This document shows, piece by piece, positions 51,513 through 63,044 of a stretch of 64,000 bases of DNA. Numbering within the stretch: the first letter of the stretch is position 1; the number at the start of each line of letters is the position of its first letter. A program made the translations under genes and the position numbers. The notes below the pieces were generated by a model. The model did no database searches, had not been told where the DNA came from, and saw only the letters and a program-made list of their open reading frames with translations. Source of the DNA: Gymnopilus junonius (Eukaryota; Basidiomycota; Agaricomycetes; Agaricales; Galerinaceae); the NCBI GenBank assembly GCA_015501075.1, contig JADNYJ010000120.1:62001-126000 (forward strand), given 5' to 3'.

Positions 51513-52219
51513 CAAGTTCGGAACATCCGCCTCACCCATCGGCTTACAATCTCCATCCACCGCACTCGTACTCATACTCGCACTAACCCAGCAGTAAAAA
51601 AGTAAAAAGCAAAAAGTAAAAAGCAAAAAAGTCAGCGATGAACACCCCAAAAAAGCCTACGTAGTACGTATAGCCATAGACACCTAAACGTAAAAAAAAC
51701 CCACCTGGGAGTACGTTCTCCACCACTATCACGCGTATGCGGATGGAAGGAGAGCATCGTGCAGAGGCGCCGTTTGCGGCGTGGTTGGTGAGGGTGTGGT
51801 GGATGCCGCTGGTGCTGCTGCGGTTGTTCTTGAGGGCGTTCGTGTGGGTGTGGGTGTGGGTAAGGGTCCTGTGGGTGTGGGCTTGTTGTGTGTGTGGATC
51901 CACTGAATCTGCATAAGAATGCTCGCGAGCGTGATCGGCCGTGGTAGACAGGGTGGTTAGAGTGAGGTCGTCCTTGGGCATCGTGGTGTTGGTTGTGTTG
52001 TATTGTAGTTGTGGTCATGATGGCGGTCGCGGTAGGAACCAGGGCAGTAAGAGGAGAAGAAGTCGAAGCGGCAGGGTCTTCAAATGAACCTGAATCTTCC
52101 CCACGACACAGCTGCGGCGACTCTGACTCTGACTCCGCCCACTCCGATTCTGAGCTTCGAGGCGTATCTAGAACGAACACCGAACACGAACACAAATAAG
52201 AATGGGGAATGAAGGACAA
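51513..52219 (-). CDS. Hypothetical His/Pro/Ser-rich protein
   Basis: A minus-strand frame (52,219 to about 51,700) reads an acidic Ser/Glu segment (SSESEWAESESESPQLCRGE), then a His/Pro/Arg-rich segment with HTHTHT-type repeats. A plausible intron (donor GTGGGT at about 51,704, acceptor TTAG at about 51,587) joins it in phase to a last exon, SASMSTSAVDGDCKPMGEAD...LNR, stopping at 51,513-51,515. The sensible last exon is the main reason to list it. No domain is recognised, and a further 5' exon is possible (an acceptor-like TTCTAG lies at about 52,170). It may be an intrinsically disordered regulatory protein or a compositional artefact. Confidence 0.3.
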
Positions 52220-53551
52220 AGTGGAGTAAAGTCGAACAACTCACCAGAACAAAAAAGATCCATGACCAATCCAATTCAATTTGCTAACGTTGGTATGCTG
52301 CAAGTGTGGCGGGGCAGCGCAAGAACAAAAAACGCGGGTATACTGTGGTTTGAACTTTGTAAATACGTAAGGATGCAGGTATCCTGATTTCAGCTCGCTC
52401 GGAGCGGGTAATAATGTTGACCGGTTGACTGTGCTGGGCGGGTGGCGACGCCCAAGGTGAGAGGGGGTAATAGTATGTAAAAAGAGACTTGGATTTCGTT
52501 CCGCCGATTCGACGGGAGCAGTTTGGATGATTTCGAATTGCAAATGCCAATTGAGAAAAAGGAAGGGAAAGAGGGAAATTTTCAATGGGTTGGATGTGCT
52601 CTTGCCCAAATCGGAAAGCGAGGCGGTAGGTGAATCCGAGAGAGAACACAGACGAGCGCGATGTCGTGAAAAAGAGTAAAGAGCAAGGAAAAACGAGGGA
52701 AGTGGATGTGTGGTTGTCCAAAGAGAGTGAGTGGCGGGTAACGTAACCTAGTCCAACGGGTGCAAATTCAGAAAGCCCAAACCCCTTCGTCACAACCGTG
52801 ACCCGTACACGTGGAGCGATAAAAATAACCCCGTTTTCGCTGTAAAACACATTTTCCCCATGGGCCACACGGAAAAAGAACTCAAGTTGGAATGTTCTCC
52901 CCGGTTCCGGAAGAGGAGCAATGTAAGATCGATGGGAAATCTGATCAAGTATGGTCGGATTTGCTCTTTTCTCTCATACGACGCCACTTGTTCCACGCTC
53001 AGCCTTGTTCTGCTGTTCTGCTGCTCTAGATAGGTGCCCTAGGGGTAGATGGTAACCGCTCCACGACCCAGCGCTCAGCGAGGATGAGTCAAGCGCGCAA
53101 GTACGTGTACCGGCCTATTCAATCCCCCGTCCCAACGTTCTTCCTAGACCATTCTTCGAGTCACTTTGACATTCTGGAGTCTTCCAGGCGCCTCAGCTCT
53201 ACTCGCCTTATTACATCCACACTCGCACTCGCACTCGCACTCGCATACAAGGTTCAGTCGCACACAGTTCATCCGGTCACCGATCATCATGGACAGCAGC
53301 ACGTACACACCAAGGCACATCAGCACTCTCGCGCAGAATAACTTTAAGAACAAGAACAAGAATAAGAGCAGGAGCGAGACATCACTGACGGAAGTTTCTT
53401 CTGGGTTCCTCTACCCCCACGCCCCAACCTCGTGAACTCCCCACGGTGACGGACCCAGCACGCGCTTCCTTTCCGTGCCCACGGCTACCTATATGAGGAC
53501 ATGCTTCTCCCGAAGGCACGACAGCGCATGTGGCGGCATACTCAGTGATGA
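52220..53551. other. Intergenic region
   Basis: No gene is recognised. A CACTCGCACTCGCACTCGCA repeat occurs at about 53,218-53,245. Other frames lack motifs. Confidence 0.35.
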
Positions 53552-54076
53552 GTCGATTGGTATAACTCGATCCCGATCGACGATACCCGCTACTTCTTTC
53601 TCGGGACGTACTGCTCGGAGTTGAGGCCTGCTTTACAGAAGCCTGCATTGATAAGTCATGCTAGGTATTTAAAAACCAATAAAATCAAAATGTCCATTAG
53701 TTAACTTGCGCTGGGTATTGCCCGTGGCCCGCTTTTGTTTGTTAACTCATTTGGTATGTTTTGGCACATTGCCCCACCCCGTCACGGTTGCGGTCGTTGG
53801 AGACCTTCCACTTCGAACACTTTTAATTGCCCATTCAGCGGAGAGCGCAGGGGCGAGGGTGGTACACGTGCTACTTAGGGCTGTGACAACCACATCTACG
53901 AGACTACAACTACGCAGACGGCTTCCACTGCAAGACGTAGAGGTGAGATTGGTTCTTTCCATTACTTTCTTTCGAATCTGACTGTTCTCCAGTATGTAGC
54001 ACTTTTAGAACTTTTACTATAGCTATCAAATGGTTTCTCGGCCTTCAATTTATTGTTGATGTGAATAATGAAACTG

Positions 54077-55424
54077 CTACGAGTCAAGTAAGGCATTGTG
54101 AAGTGTGCTGAATAACGAAGAGTGGAGATCAGGGTTGTAAGGAATGAACTCGGGCAGAGGGACCGCGACAAAGGTATGTTCGGAATTGTTATATGGCGTG
54201 CCTTGTCCCGAAACTGAGATTGAAGAAAGGTAGCCACCTTGACTGAGTCTCCACGTGTAGGGCTCTCGCTGCTTGGTTGGAACCATGTCCAAAGCACCTG
54301 CAATTTCGGAATAATTACTTCGTGGATACTGGTTGGACTTGCCACTATGTGCGTCCTCAAGCAGCTTGTTCTCGGAGGAACATGGGAAGTTATCATGGTG
54401 CATCAAATCTTCATCTAAGATAATATCGGAGGCTGGGGTTTCAGATCTGAACAGATGGGGATTCGTTGTGTTGAAGAAGTCCGAGTCGAGGACAAAGGAT
54501 GTATCAGGCGCAGGTGCTGAAGGAAGTAAATCAGCATTTGAGGCTGTACATAGTCATCGTAAAGTAGCGGTGAGTAACATTTCTGTAGCGCAGTGAATGT
54601 TAGAACTTACCATTCTGTTCTACGTCAACTAGGGCTCGATGAGCAGTGCGGCGTTGAACAGAAACTGCAAAGCCGGTAAGTTGAGATGGCAAAGAAAATA
54701 AGAATGCGGAAGAACATACCAACTCGATCAACAGAGCGCCCAAATCTGTAGAAGTGTGTTGATGCCTGGTCGCAGGTATAGATTCCTTGACTTGCATAAA
54801 CATCAAGGCTACGAAATGCGCGATGATCATATTGCCATCCCCGCATAGTTCCACCGAGGATGGTGAGGTTAATGCCGTCGCGATAGACAGCTCGATGGGA
54901 CTGCTCATTCCCATTTGAACTTGGTGGCGAGGCCTTCCAAACGTCAAGTGGAATGAAGCTGTAGGGTTGATAAAGGGCAGGAAGTGCAAAAGGACTTCCA
55001 GTGCATTTATCTTTCAGCCATGCTTGAATCTGATTCAGAAAAAATCAAGGCTTCTAAGACTAAAACGTACCGCGAGCCTTCGCCCCCCCACTTTCGATTA
55101 ACTGAAATGCCATTTCAATGTCCGGATGTGGGTCCGATGATGCAAGACTAAGCATGGCAATTCTAACATCATCCGCAATATGTGCTCGAAGATCATGGAT
55201 ATTCCGCTTGAAATGAACGAGACACAGGCGAAAGAAACGCCGCAAGTGATCATATGGACCCAGATCTCGCAAGTGACGTGACGGCTCGTGCTGGCAGTGT
55301 AAGGAGGGATTGAGGTCTCGACATAGTGCCTGGCAGTACATTCCAAGTCCTGGACAATGTGTGAATTCACGCAAAGCCAAAACTCTCGCAGTAGAGGTCC
55401 CAGTGGCAGGACCTTCTCATACAA
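54077..55424 (-). pseudogene. Transposase-like repeat protein, decayed
   Basis: Minus-strand pieces in order are EFTHCPGLGMYCQALCRDLN, HEPSRHLRDLGPYDHLRRFF with RLCLVHFKRNIHDLRAHIAD (a conserved 'LFRLC-x2-H-x-KRNI' block), MLSLASSDPHPDIEMAFQLI, and ESGGAKAR. A later piece in another frame reads SFIPLDVWKASPPSSNGNEQ then SHRAIYRDGINLTILGG, in which the NxxE-H segment could hold a catalytic acidic residue. The order of blocks matches a family found many times per genome in agaricomycetes, which I recall as transposon-derived. The frame changes and the pieces down to 54,077 are only loosely joined. It lies inside the long-inverted-repeat element and is presumably its own inactive protein. Confidence 0.45.
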
Positions 55425-55618
55425 TGCATTCTGCCACTGAGTCAGTCAACACTCTCCTGCAAGACATCGGCCTGATTGAGCGAATGATGAAGGGACGAGG
55501 AGTGACAAATGACCAATGGAACGGAATGTCCCAGCATTGCGATAAATGTGGTCAGAAATTTCTTTGTTCGAAGCTTGGCGATCATGAAAACAAATGCAAG
55601 GGCTTGATCCTGCTCTGA
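55420..55618 (+). other. Zinc-finger-like fragment
   Basis: A plus-strand open stretch reads WNGMSQHCDKCGQKFLCSKL then GDHENKCKG, a C-x2-C...H-x4-C pattern like a C2HC zinc finger. It has no start in context and lies opposite the 5' end of the transposase-like relic, within the same inverted-repeat element. It may be a fragment of a second element protein. Confidence 0.3.
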
Positions 55619-56182
55619 CGAATTCGAGTTGCACGGTAGATAATTTCTTGGTCCTGTTATCGTCAATTCACATATAGATACAAATAAAATCTTGAGCTAG
55701 CATCCCCCATCTCCATCATTCCTTCCCGTTGTAGTCCGTAAATGTGCAAGCGAAATCGATAAGCCCAGGCCCGCCAAACAGTGTAAGAACAATGACTCCT
55801 AGGCACAAGTAATAACTGTATCAGGCCACTTAGTTCACGGATGAGAAACTGGATACCTACTTTGAATGCGGTGAAGTACTAGTTAGCAAGACTGAAACCG
55901 TCGAAACGAAGAAAGTTCAAGCTGTGAACTTTCGTTGAAACTCTACACGTGACTTTGTTGTTGAATCACAACAAGTTGCATAATTCATCTTTCAACTGCG
56001 CGATAGGAATGTTATTCTCATTTGTTTTATTCAAGGTCATAATATAATCTGCTAGGTCAATTATTTTGTTTTATCTGGTGACGTCTCCAAGGCTTCTTCA
56101 AGGAAGGCCCCAACTCCGAGCACTGCGCGTTGGAAAAGAAGGCGCGGGTATCGGCGATCCGGATCGAGTTATACCAATCGAC

Positions 56183-57804
56183 CTATAACTCGGCATACTC
56201 TACGACGTTCCGTCCAGAAATTCTTCTCCCTTCGAATTCACCTCCGTTTCGCATGGAGTATGTGCTCAGTTACTTCTGTACTTATAACTGGGGGCGATAT
56301 TGATGACGAAGAGGGATTGGATGTGAAATAGGTACGTGCATGCACGTTTATATAAATAAATAAAAGCCTCCCTCTAAACGTGTTCCTTAGGGTTCATGGG
56401 ACATATATATGCAGTAGGTTTGGCTCATCCCATTCCGGGTATGCGCTTTATTGCACACGTCTTGTCGCGTCATCGACAATGATCCGAGGGTCGGAGGGTG
56501 GAGATCGAAGGTCGACGCCGATGTCAATTATTTATGAACTCCGTTTTGACTCCGTTCTGAATTTGAAGGTTAGAAGTATTCCATTTTTCTACTTCGGCTT
56601 TTCCGTCTTTATTCCACACTTCGTTTCCGCCAGCCGCCCGGATAAAATGAAGACGCTCTCCAGACAAGTCGTCCATTATATTGATCAGCTGCCCCCTCAG
56701 CCGCTCTGGTCCTTCGTCCATCAAGATACGCTCGGTGTACAGCAGGCTGAATGCTTACTCTTCCTTCCCATAGCGTGAATCTACGGATAAACCGTTTATA
56801 ATCATACCCCCATGCCGCTATGCTCATCTATCACGAGGTGATGAGCGTCTAGACCACTGTTCAATGTTGACTTTCTGAATCATGACATTTATACCAAGTT
56901 CATCCTATCTTAACTGCACACGGCCGCTCTAGCCGATGGGTACGTACGTATTTCATCAAATAAAGGACATCCAAAAGTAAGTCAGAAGAAAAACGGTGGG
57001 CTTAGGACCGGTTTTTGCTGCTTTGGGACCCTTCCCGGTTGCTAAATGACCTAACTCACCAATGGAACACCTGAAGCGCCGTTTTTTTTTCTCTCTCACA
57101 CCGACGTTCCCGCCATCAGCTTATTGAGAGATAGGATCAAATAGCAGGTCGGAAACTATGTTACTCCCTTCAAGTACTACAGGCTGAAGCTCAGCATGGG
57201 ATAATCAAGGTTTTGATTGTCGGCAGACTGTCCCATTGCATACAACGTTGAAGGTGTTTGATGCCCTACAATTAAAACCGACGATGAAGTTCCCAGGTCT
57301 CTACTTATGTATGTGACACCGTTGTAAGCCGTTGTTTCTTTTTAAATTTACAGTGATCTCTCCGGTAATCGTTAAATCTATCTATACTGACCATTTAACT
57401 TTTCTGCTACCCAGCTGCGTACATACTTGCATATAAATATAGGTTGAGAATAACGGTCAGTGTAAATCTTTCTCAAGATGCTGGGCTTGGTGGACCACAA
57501 CAAGGGCTGGTAAAATGCGGTGATTTCATCCAGGCGTGAGCGCAAAATATTAAGATGGGATACGTATGTTTCTGGATCACCTCATAATGAAAACTTCCAG
57601 GAACGAAACACCAGTAAAAGTCGTTGCGAGATTTCATTCCAAATATACACTGCTACAATTCATGCTAGTAGATTTCCGCCGAGATTTGTTCCTTAATACT
57701 CAAACATTTATTACGCCCGTTTGGAGGCTTCACCTGCTAAAATTTAGACCGTTTGCTTTATTTTATCAGTCTATTATTCTGGAACAGGTGGATCTATAAC
57801 GTAC
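56183..57804. other. Non-coding region with duplicated blocks (first copy)
   Basis: No gene is seen. The block at about 56,560-56,680 recurs, diverged, at about 59,735-59,840, and 57,260-57,420 recurs at 60,634-60,780. The end of the stretch is the 3' flank of the minus-strand small secreted protein. Confidence 0.45.
57260..57420. repeat. Duplicated block R1, copy 1
   Basis: Shares ACCGACGATGAAGTTCCCAG, then AAATTTACA-TGATCTCTCC and GGTAATC-TTAA with 60,634-60,780 in the same orientation. A third, weaker copy lies at about 61,310-61,430. Confidence 0.7.
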
Positions 57805-58251
57805 TCAGGCCGAGGACAAGGTAGGCAACGCCTTTGCTAAAGAGGTGGTGTTGCCTAGGATGTCATCGCAAACGAAGTTTGGGCTGCATCTGAGAGAAAG
57901 AACGGTGGTTCCCGTGTTGACGTTGCTGCATGCTCCTGAGCCGCCGTTGGAGAATTCGCCCACGGGGATGGAGCAGGCGCCGTCTTCGAACGCGACTACG
58001 CAATGGGTACCTGTAGCAACGACCTGGTAGCAAATAATAAAGTTGTATAAATAGGTCACAGTACGGTGGGTAGTGTTTACCTCAAAGGAATGGCGACCGT
58101 TGAAGTCGATACATTCATCGGAGCATGGAACGTTTTCGCCTTCGTCTCCGTCGCATTGGTCGCCGGTGAAGGCTATGATATCAGCCTTAGCAGGCAACTT
58201 CGACCCCAATAATGCTAGGGCAACGTAGACGATGGTAGATGAGATGCGCAT
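57805..58251 (-). CDS. Small secreted cysteine-rich protein, copy A
   Basis: From ATG 58,251 a signal peptide (MRISSTIVYVALALLGSKLP, cleavage likely after AKA) precedes a mature domain of about 100 residues with regularly placed cysteines: DQCDGDEGENVPCSDECIDF, HSFEVVATGTHCVVAFEDGA, CSIPVG, GACSNVNTGTTVLSLRC and VCDDILGNTT. A 57-base GT-AG intron splits HSFE and VVATG; because its length is a multiple of three it can also be read through. The stop is at 57,805-57,807. It is predicted to be extracellular, with several disulphides, of unknown function. It resembles other small secreted proteins of agaricomycetes. The paralogue is at 63,045-63,658. Confidence 0.75.
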   Translation of the reverse strand: MRISSTIVYVALALLGSKLPAKADIIAFTGDQCDGDEGENVPCSDECIDFNGRHSFEVNTTHRTVTYLYNFIICYQVVATGTHCVVAFEDGACSIPVGEFSNGGSGACSNVNTGTTVLSLRCSPNFVCDDILGNTTSLAKALPTLSSA

Positions 58252-58333
58252 TGTATGTCAAGGAAGGAAACGAGAAATGTAAGATTGAAAGAAGCTGCGA
58301 AAGCCTGAGGTTAGACAACGAAAAGACGTCCAG

Positions 58334-58339
58334 TTTATA
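58334..58339 (-). promoter_or_regulatory. TATA box of small secreted protein copy A
   Basis: Minus-strand TATAAA lies 83 bases upstream of the ATG at 58,251. The paralogue has TATAAA at the equivalent distance from its aligned start position. Confidence 0.5.
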
Positions 58340-58374
58340 GTCTTAGCTGGGTAATAAATATAGGTTGTTTTGCC

Positions 58375-58480
58375 TTAATCCATTGGACATATTGCCGATG
58401 TATGCGATAGGATATACGTTCATGCTATAAGGTTTTGGGATAGTGATTTCCTTGCCCGCGTTATTGCACTGAACACCGCC
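58375..58480. repeat. Duplicated block R2, copy 1
   Basis: CATATTGCCGATGT and GATAGGATATACGTTCATGC recur at 60,886-60,990 in the same orientation, with diverged flanks. Confidence 0.7.
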
Positions 58481-60633
58481 GCTCAATTCTGTTTTCAAAA
58501 TAGACGGCCCTCTCCCTATTTTATCGAAGAGCGAAAATAGATGGTCAATTTGGACCCGAGCGAATTTATCAGCCATTTTATTTATCTCAACTACTCACGT
58601 CTCAGTATACCCTTTCAGGCGAGGAAGGAGGAACCAACTCCGGTTCTCGTTCTGGCTCTGACTTTGAGCGGCGTGCTTTGAGTCGTATCTATAGAGCGAG
58701 TATAGTATTGAGTCGTTGAGGTCTAGATTGACGGAAGGCTCACACGTCGAAAGAAAGGATTCAAATGTCCGGGCTTGCGTTGGTACAGTACTCCAGTAGC
58801 AAAGCAGTGCACTACAAAACTGAACTTGAAAGACTGCGTTTCAGATAGCAGTGATAACGATTACTGTACAATGAAATACAAGCAGCCCCACAGCTTATGA
58901 GGGTCAACATCTGAATTCGATTTGAAATTTAGAAGGAAAATTGTTTTCGAGAATCGAATTGATGTGTCATGACTTATGAATCACTCATTGTCGGTGCTAA
59001 GGGGTTCTGGATGAATAGCAATAGAAAATTTAGCTTCAAATAGGTCGTGGTTGGTAACTGCAGACAGAGATATAAAGGAGATTGGATGGATGAAGCCAAG
59101 TCACGGTCTGAGAGACTGGCGGGGGATGATGAACACTAAATGTCACACTCATGCCTTTTGTGACGGGTGACGTGTGGATTTGCTCGGAACGACGCTACCA
59201 CTGCCTGGACACTCCCTCTCTCCAACGTACTCAGACCCAACCAAAGGCCCGGCCTGGACAGCTAAACTTCCGACCTCTATGTGCATGAAGCGATACAGAT
59301 GACTGCTTGCAGCTTCCTCGACAGACAGGGCCCCGGTCTATGTTGAACAGTCGATACTTTGTAAGGGACTTTAACGGCACATCAAGTACAAGCCTGTTCT
59401 TGTACACAATTCTGTTGTCCTTCATGTGCAACACCCTGTTTACCCATTTAAGCTGAGTAACGTTTCCTGTAATTTCAAATCAATTCTCTTCTTTTACTTT
59501 GGTTTTCTGACAGTCTGATAACGATTCACTGGCAACCCTCTTCCCGTAAAGTCCCCTATTTGGATGACCACCCTAAGGTCCAAGTCACCGTTAGTCAACT
59601 TACCCAAGGAAGCCTGATTCATACATTGTCCTCCATCCTCCATCCGAGGCCGCAGTTAGTCTCATGTCTCCTACTCATTGCTCTCGGAGAATCCTATCTT
59701 CCTTTTGTTCCACCTGTCTGTTCCGACTTCCAATTTCAGAGGTCCTTTTTATTCCCCGCTTCGAGTTCCCCGCCTTTATTTCACGATTCGCTTCCGCCAC
59801 TCATCTAGATAAAGCCAGACACTCTTCCCACCACGTCTCATTCTTTCATTATCATGGACATTAACAGGTCACCCGCATCCCAAAGCCCCGTGAATCGCTC
59901 TGGATCCCTGCCCGTCAGGTTGCGAGCGTACTCAAGCAGGTCTGATGACTACTCCCCTTCCCACAACATCAGTCCGTAAATGCGTCGCTTAATTATATCC
60001 CTTACATGGTCCTCCTCTCCGCTTTCTTGAATTAGCATATTTCCATTTTGAAAATAATTTGCAAATTCGCAATTATGTATGGACGTAAGTACTTATTATA
60101 GCAACCCGCGCCTTTTTCAGCTTCAGCGGGAGTATTGATAATCCTCGCCGCCAGACCTACTCTAAGTACTCCAGCGATCGAAAAGTGCACCTTTTCTGCT
60201 CCAGTATAGTACTGTTAACCGTTCTTTTCTTTTGAGAAACAAAACTAGCGAGAGAATATCAATCATCAGTCAGTACAATGACAAACCCGCGCTGTCGACC
60301 GATTATCACGAGATGACGGGTCCAGACCCTCCTACAACCTTACTTGTCATTTTTCACGGCGTTTACAGGCTGGGGCGTACAGGCCTCACTGGTTGCTTAC
60401 TTGCCAATGGGAAATTTGAAACACCGATCCCAGATCGATGAGCATTTCTTCTTTCTCTCTCTCCGATGCGACTAACCTGTCGTTCTATTCTACAGCAAAA
60501 CCAAGACCTATATATATATATAAGTATATGGGAAAAATGTGTCTCTCTTTTGGACTGGGGAGAGTTAGGTGAGTTACAGTTCCTTGGGTGTACAGACCTT
60601 TCGCTAGTCGACTGGTCCAGCAGTGAAGGGATT
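58481..60633. other. Non-coding region
   Basis: No gene is recognised. It contains the second copy of the 56.56 kb block (about 59,735-59,840), which keeps the TTTCCGCCA-like core and the AGATAAA-GC-AGACACTCT segment. TATATATATATAAGTATATGG at about 60,510-60,530 is a simple repeat. Confidence 0.4.
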
Positions 60634-60990
60634 CAATGCCCTATAATTAATACCGACGATGAAGTTCCCAGGTCTCTATCACCGTTGCAGCCCGTTACTT
60701 CCTTCAAATTTACACTGATCTCTCCGGTAATCATTAACTCATCATATTCCAGCTCTTCCGCCGTCCGGCTACGTATATGCTTCAAAGTTCTCCGATTAAT
60801 ATGGAACAGGGGAAGTAATATTTTCCGTTCTCATTATTATTGTTCGCTTCGTTGTTGGTGCAGTAATGATATTGATCATTATATCTTATTCCATTGCTCA
60901 TATTGCCGATGTGTCTGATAGGATATACGTTCATGCTCAAAGGTTCTGTAGCAGTAGTCACCTGGTCTGCGTTAACCGATTGAAGGCTGT
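60634..60990. repeat. Duplicated blocks R1 and R2, second copies, without the gene between them
   Basis: R1 (60,634-60,780) and R2 (60,886-60,990) lie about 100 bases apart here. In the first copy, the same two blocks flank the secreted-protein gene at a distance of about 950 bases. The unit was apparently duplicated and the gene then lost, or it was never included. Confidence 0.6.
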
Positions 60991-62137
60991 CGCCTGATAG
61001 TGCTTACGGATTTTTTTCAACAGAACAAAAGGTCGAATGTTGAGGAAATTTCCGAAAATGCATAAGAATAATACTTGCATTCCCCATGGAACTATGGGTT
61101 TGGAAACAATCTCGGACTTAACTTCTCTCTCTCAACCCAAGGTATGCCAAGAGTCAACAACAAGATAGGAAACCTTGCATCCCTCTAAATTGCGTACGAT
61201 GATAGACACTTATTTAGAGCAATAGAAACTGGGATACGGAAGTTTTCATTGTTGGCCTGTTCAAACAGTGGTGAAGGCTTGAGTGATTCACTGCAAATCG
61301 GCAGGCTGTAAAGTCTTTACCGCTGTTGAAGCTGGATCGTTCCTTTTAAATTTATATTAACCCTCTTCAGTAACTATTAACTATTCATCCTACTCCGTTA
61401 TTAAGCAACGTGCCTGCAGATATAGAACAAAGGAAAATCGGCTTCATGTAAGAGGCTCTAGAACTTATTCCCCTTATGTTCACTGGAGATGTGACTTCAA
61501 CTCTGCGAAGTTCGAAATGGTTCTCAGACGGAGCCACATAGTCCAGGAGATAGCAGAAATTTTCAAAAAGAAGTTAGAATTCAGTCGAACACGATATGAG
61601 ATTTTCATTCTTTGACCAAGCTTCTAGCAAATATCAACTATAACCCTCTTTCCTATATCTCCACTGCAAATTCATAGGATTCAAACGTTTATAATGCCCG
61701 TTTGGAGGTGACCATTGAGAGTACAATATCTGTCTACTTCCTTTGTAAATGGCTTTCTTGAGATCATAATTTATAATGTACTTAAGAGGACAATGTTACG
61801 ATGCTTTTATGTAAGTAAAACATCGTTCTTTTAGAGGATGTTCTTGTAATGCTCTGTGATCCCGCAGCATCTCAACATGTCTGCAATCAGGACAATGGCG
61901 TGCTTGTTTGGCTTGGTCCGGCTCTGCAGTCAAGCTGATGGCATGCTTGTCCGGCTTTATCCGGCATATTCTTCTGCCATGTTCTTTTTCTTCAACAAAC
62001 CATTGGTTCTTGTCATGGCAGTATTCTCTGTTTGTTGTTAAATTTTACTGCTGTGAAACTTGTTTTGTATGTATAAATATTAATGGGCTTGTTTGATGGA
62101 AATATGTTTTTGGAAGATGGCTGTGAATGGAGCCCTA
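60991..62137. other. Non-coding region with a third partial copy
   Basis: About 61,310-61,430 is a weak R1 copy, and TTTATAATGCCCGTTTGGAGG at about 61,690 matches 57,707-57,726. An imperfect direct repeat (GGCGTGCTTGT...CCGGC, then GGCATGCTTGT...CCGGC) lies at 61,897-61,965. No gene is seen. Confidence 0.4.
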
Positions 62138-62970
62138 GTGCAAGGCAGTTATATTTAGATTCAGATTATTTTTAAATGCTGTATCTTATCTGCTGATATA
62201 AGCGGTGTCCCTCTGCCGCTTATATAATATAATAAGTTACAGGGCTGCTGGAATTAATGTTTGAAAGTCTGGTCTGGTCCAGTTTTTGGGTGCCCGAGGA
62301 CCCTAACCGAGACCGAGACCAGTTAGGTAAAATTAGAAATGTCTAAATAACTGGACCGAACTGCAACTAACTGGTCTTGATCAGTCTTGTGCAGTTATTT
62401 GCAGTTATATAACTGGTTTTAACTGGTTACAGTTATAACCAGTTATCAACCAGTTATAACCAGTTTTTTTGGCATAAATAATTGTCTCATAGTGTAAACT
62501 AAATGAATCACAATTTTTACGGTCAAAACGAGCTCAAGAACATCACAAACGGTTGAGAAATGATAAAATTAGAGCAGATTCAACAATTTTTGCGAGTATT
62601 GCTATAACTTTCTTAATTCTTAACCGAATTTTACGTTTTCTGGGTCGTTCAAAAGTTATAATATGTGGGTATAATCATGCAAAATTTCAGAATTTTATGA
62701 CTGGTCCTAACTGGTTAAGACCAGTTTTAAGCAGTTACAAAAATTCTAAAATTTGGACTAACTGCTAACCAGACTGTGGTTTATGGTTACAATGGTTAGT
62801 ATATTTTGCAGTTAGCATCAGTTAATGCAATATGAACTTCAACAAATGCCTCATGTGCCAGCAGTGTGTGGCAAAAGGCAGCTATATTTAGATTTGACTT
62901 ATTATTAGTATCTGGAGCTGGGTGTGTGATTATATCAGCAGCGTTCCTCCGCCGCTTACATAATCTAATA
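62138..62970. repeat. AACTGGTT/CAGTTA-rich repeat element between direct repeats
   Basis: A core (about 62,250-62,830) contains more than twenty copies of CAGTTA, AACTGGTT, AACCAGTT and related words in both orientations, including TAACTGGTTTTAACTGGTTA. It is flanked by imperfect direct repeats at 62,138-62,234 and 62,871-62,970 (GGCAGTTATATTTAGATT against GGCAGCTATATTTAGATT, and CTGCCGCTTATATAAT against CCGCCGCTTACATAAT). There is no coding capacity. Confidence 0.65.
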
Positions 62971-63044
62971 TCTGTGCCAAGGTACTATCGGATTTGCTGT
63001 TCAAGGTGTGTTCTATTTTATTCTGAAGGGCATATATTTAAATT

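Larger units (their letters stand above)
53552..56182. mobile_element. Element bounded by about 100-base inverted repeats
   Basis: Left arm 53,552-53,652 and right arm about 56,090-56,182 are inverted copies. GTCGATTGGTATAACTCGAT is shared exactly, followed in both by GATACCCGC, CTTCTTT, TGCTCGGAGTTG, GGCCT and GAAGCCT in the same order. The right end also forms a local palindrome (CGAGTTATA...TATAACTCG). Relic coding sequence inside (minus strand, 54,077-55,424) resembles transposase-associated proteins repeated in agaricomycete genomes. Long terminal arms recall Mutator-like elements, but no 9-base target duplication is visible, so the superfamily is unassigned. Confidence 0.6.
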
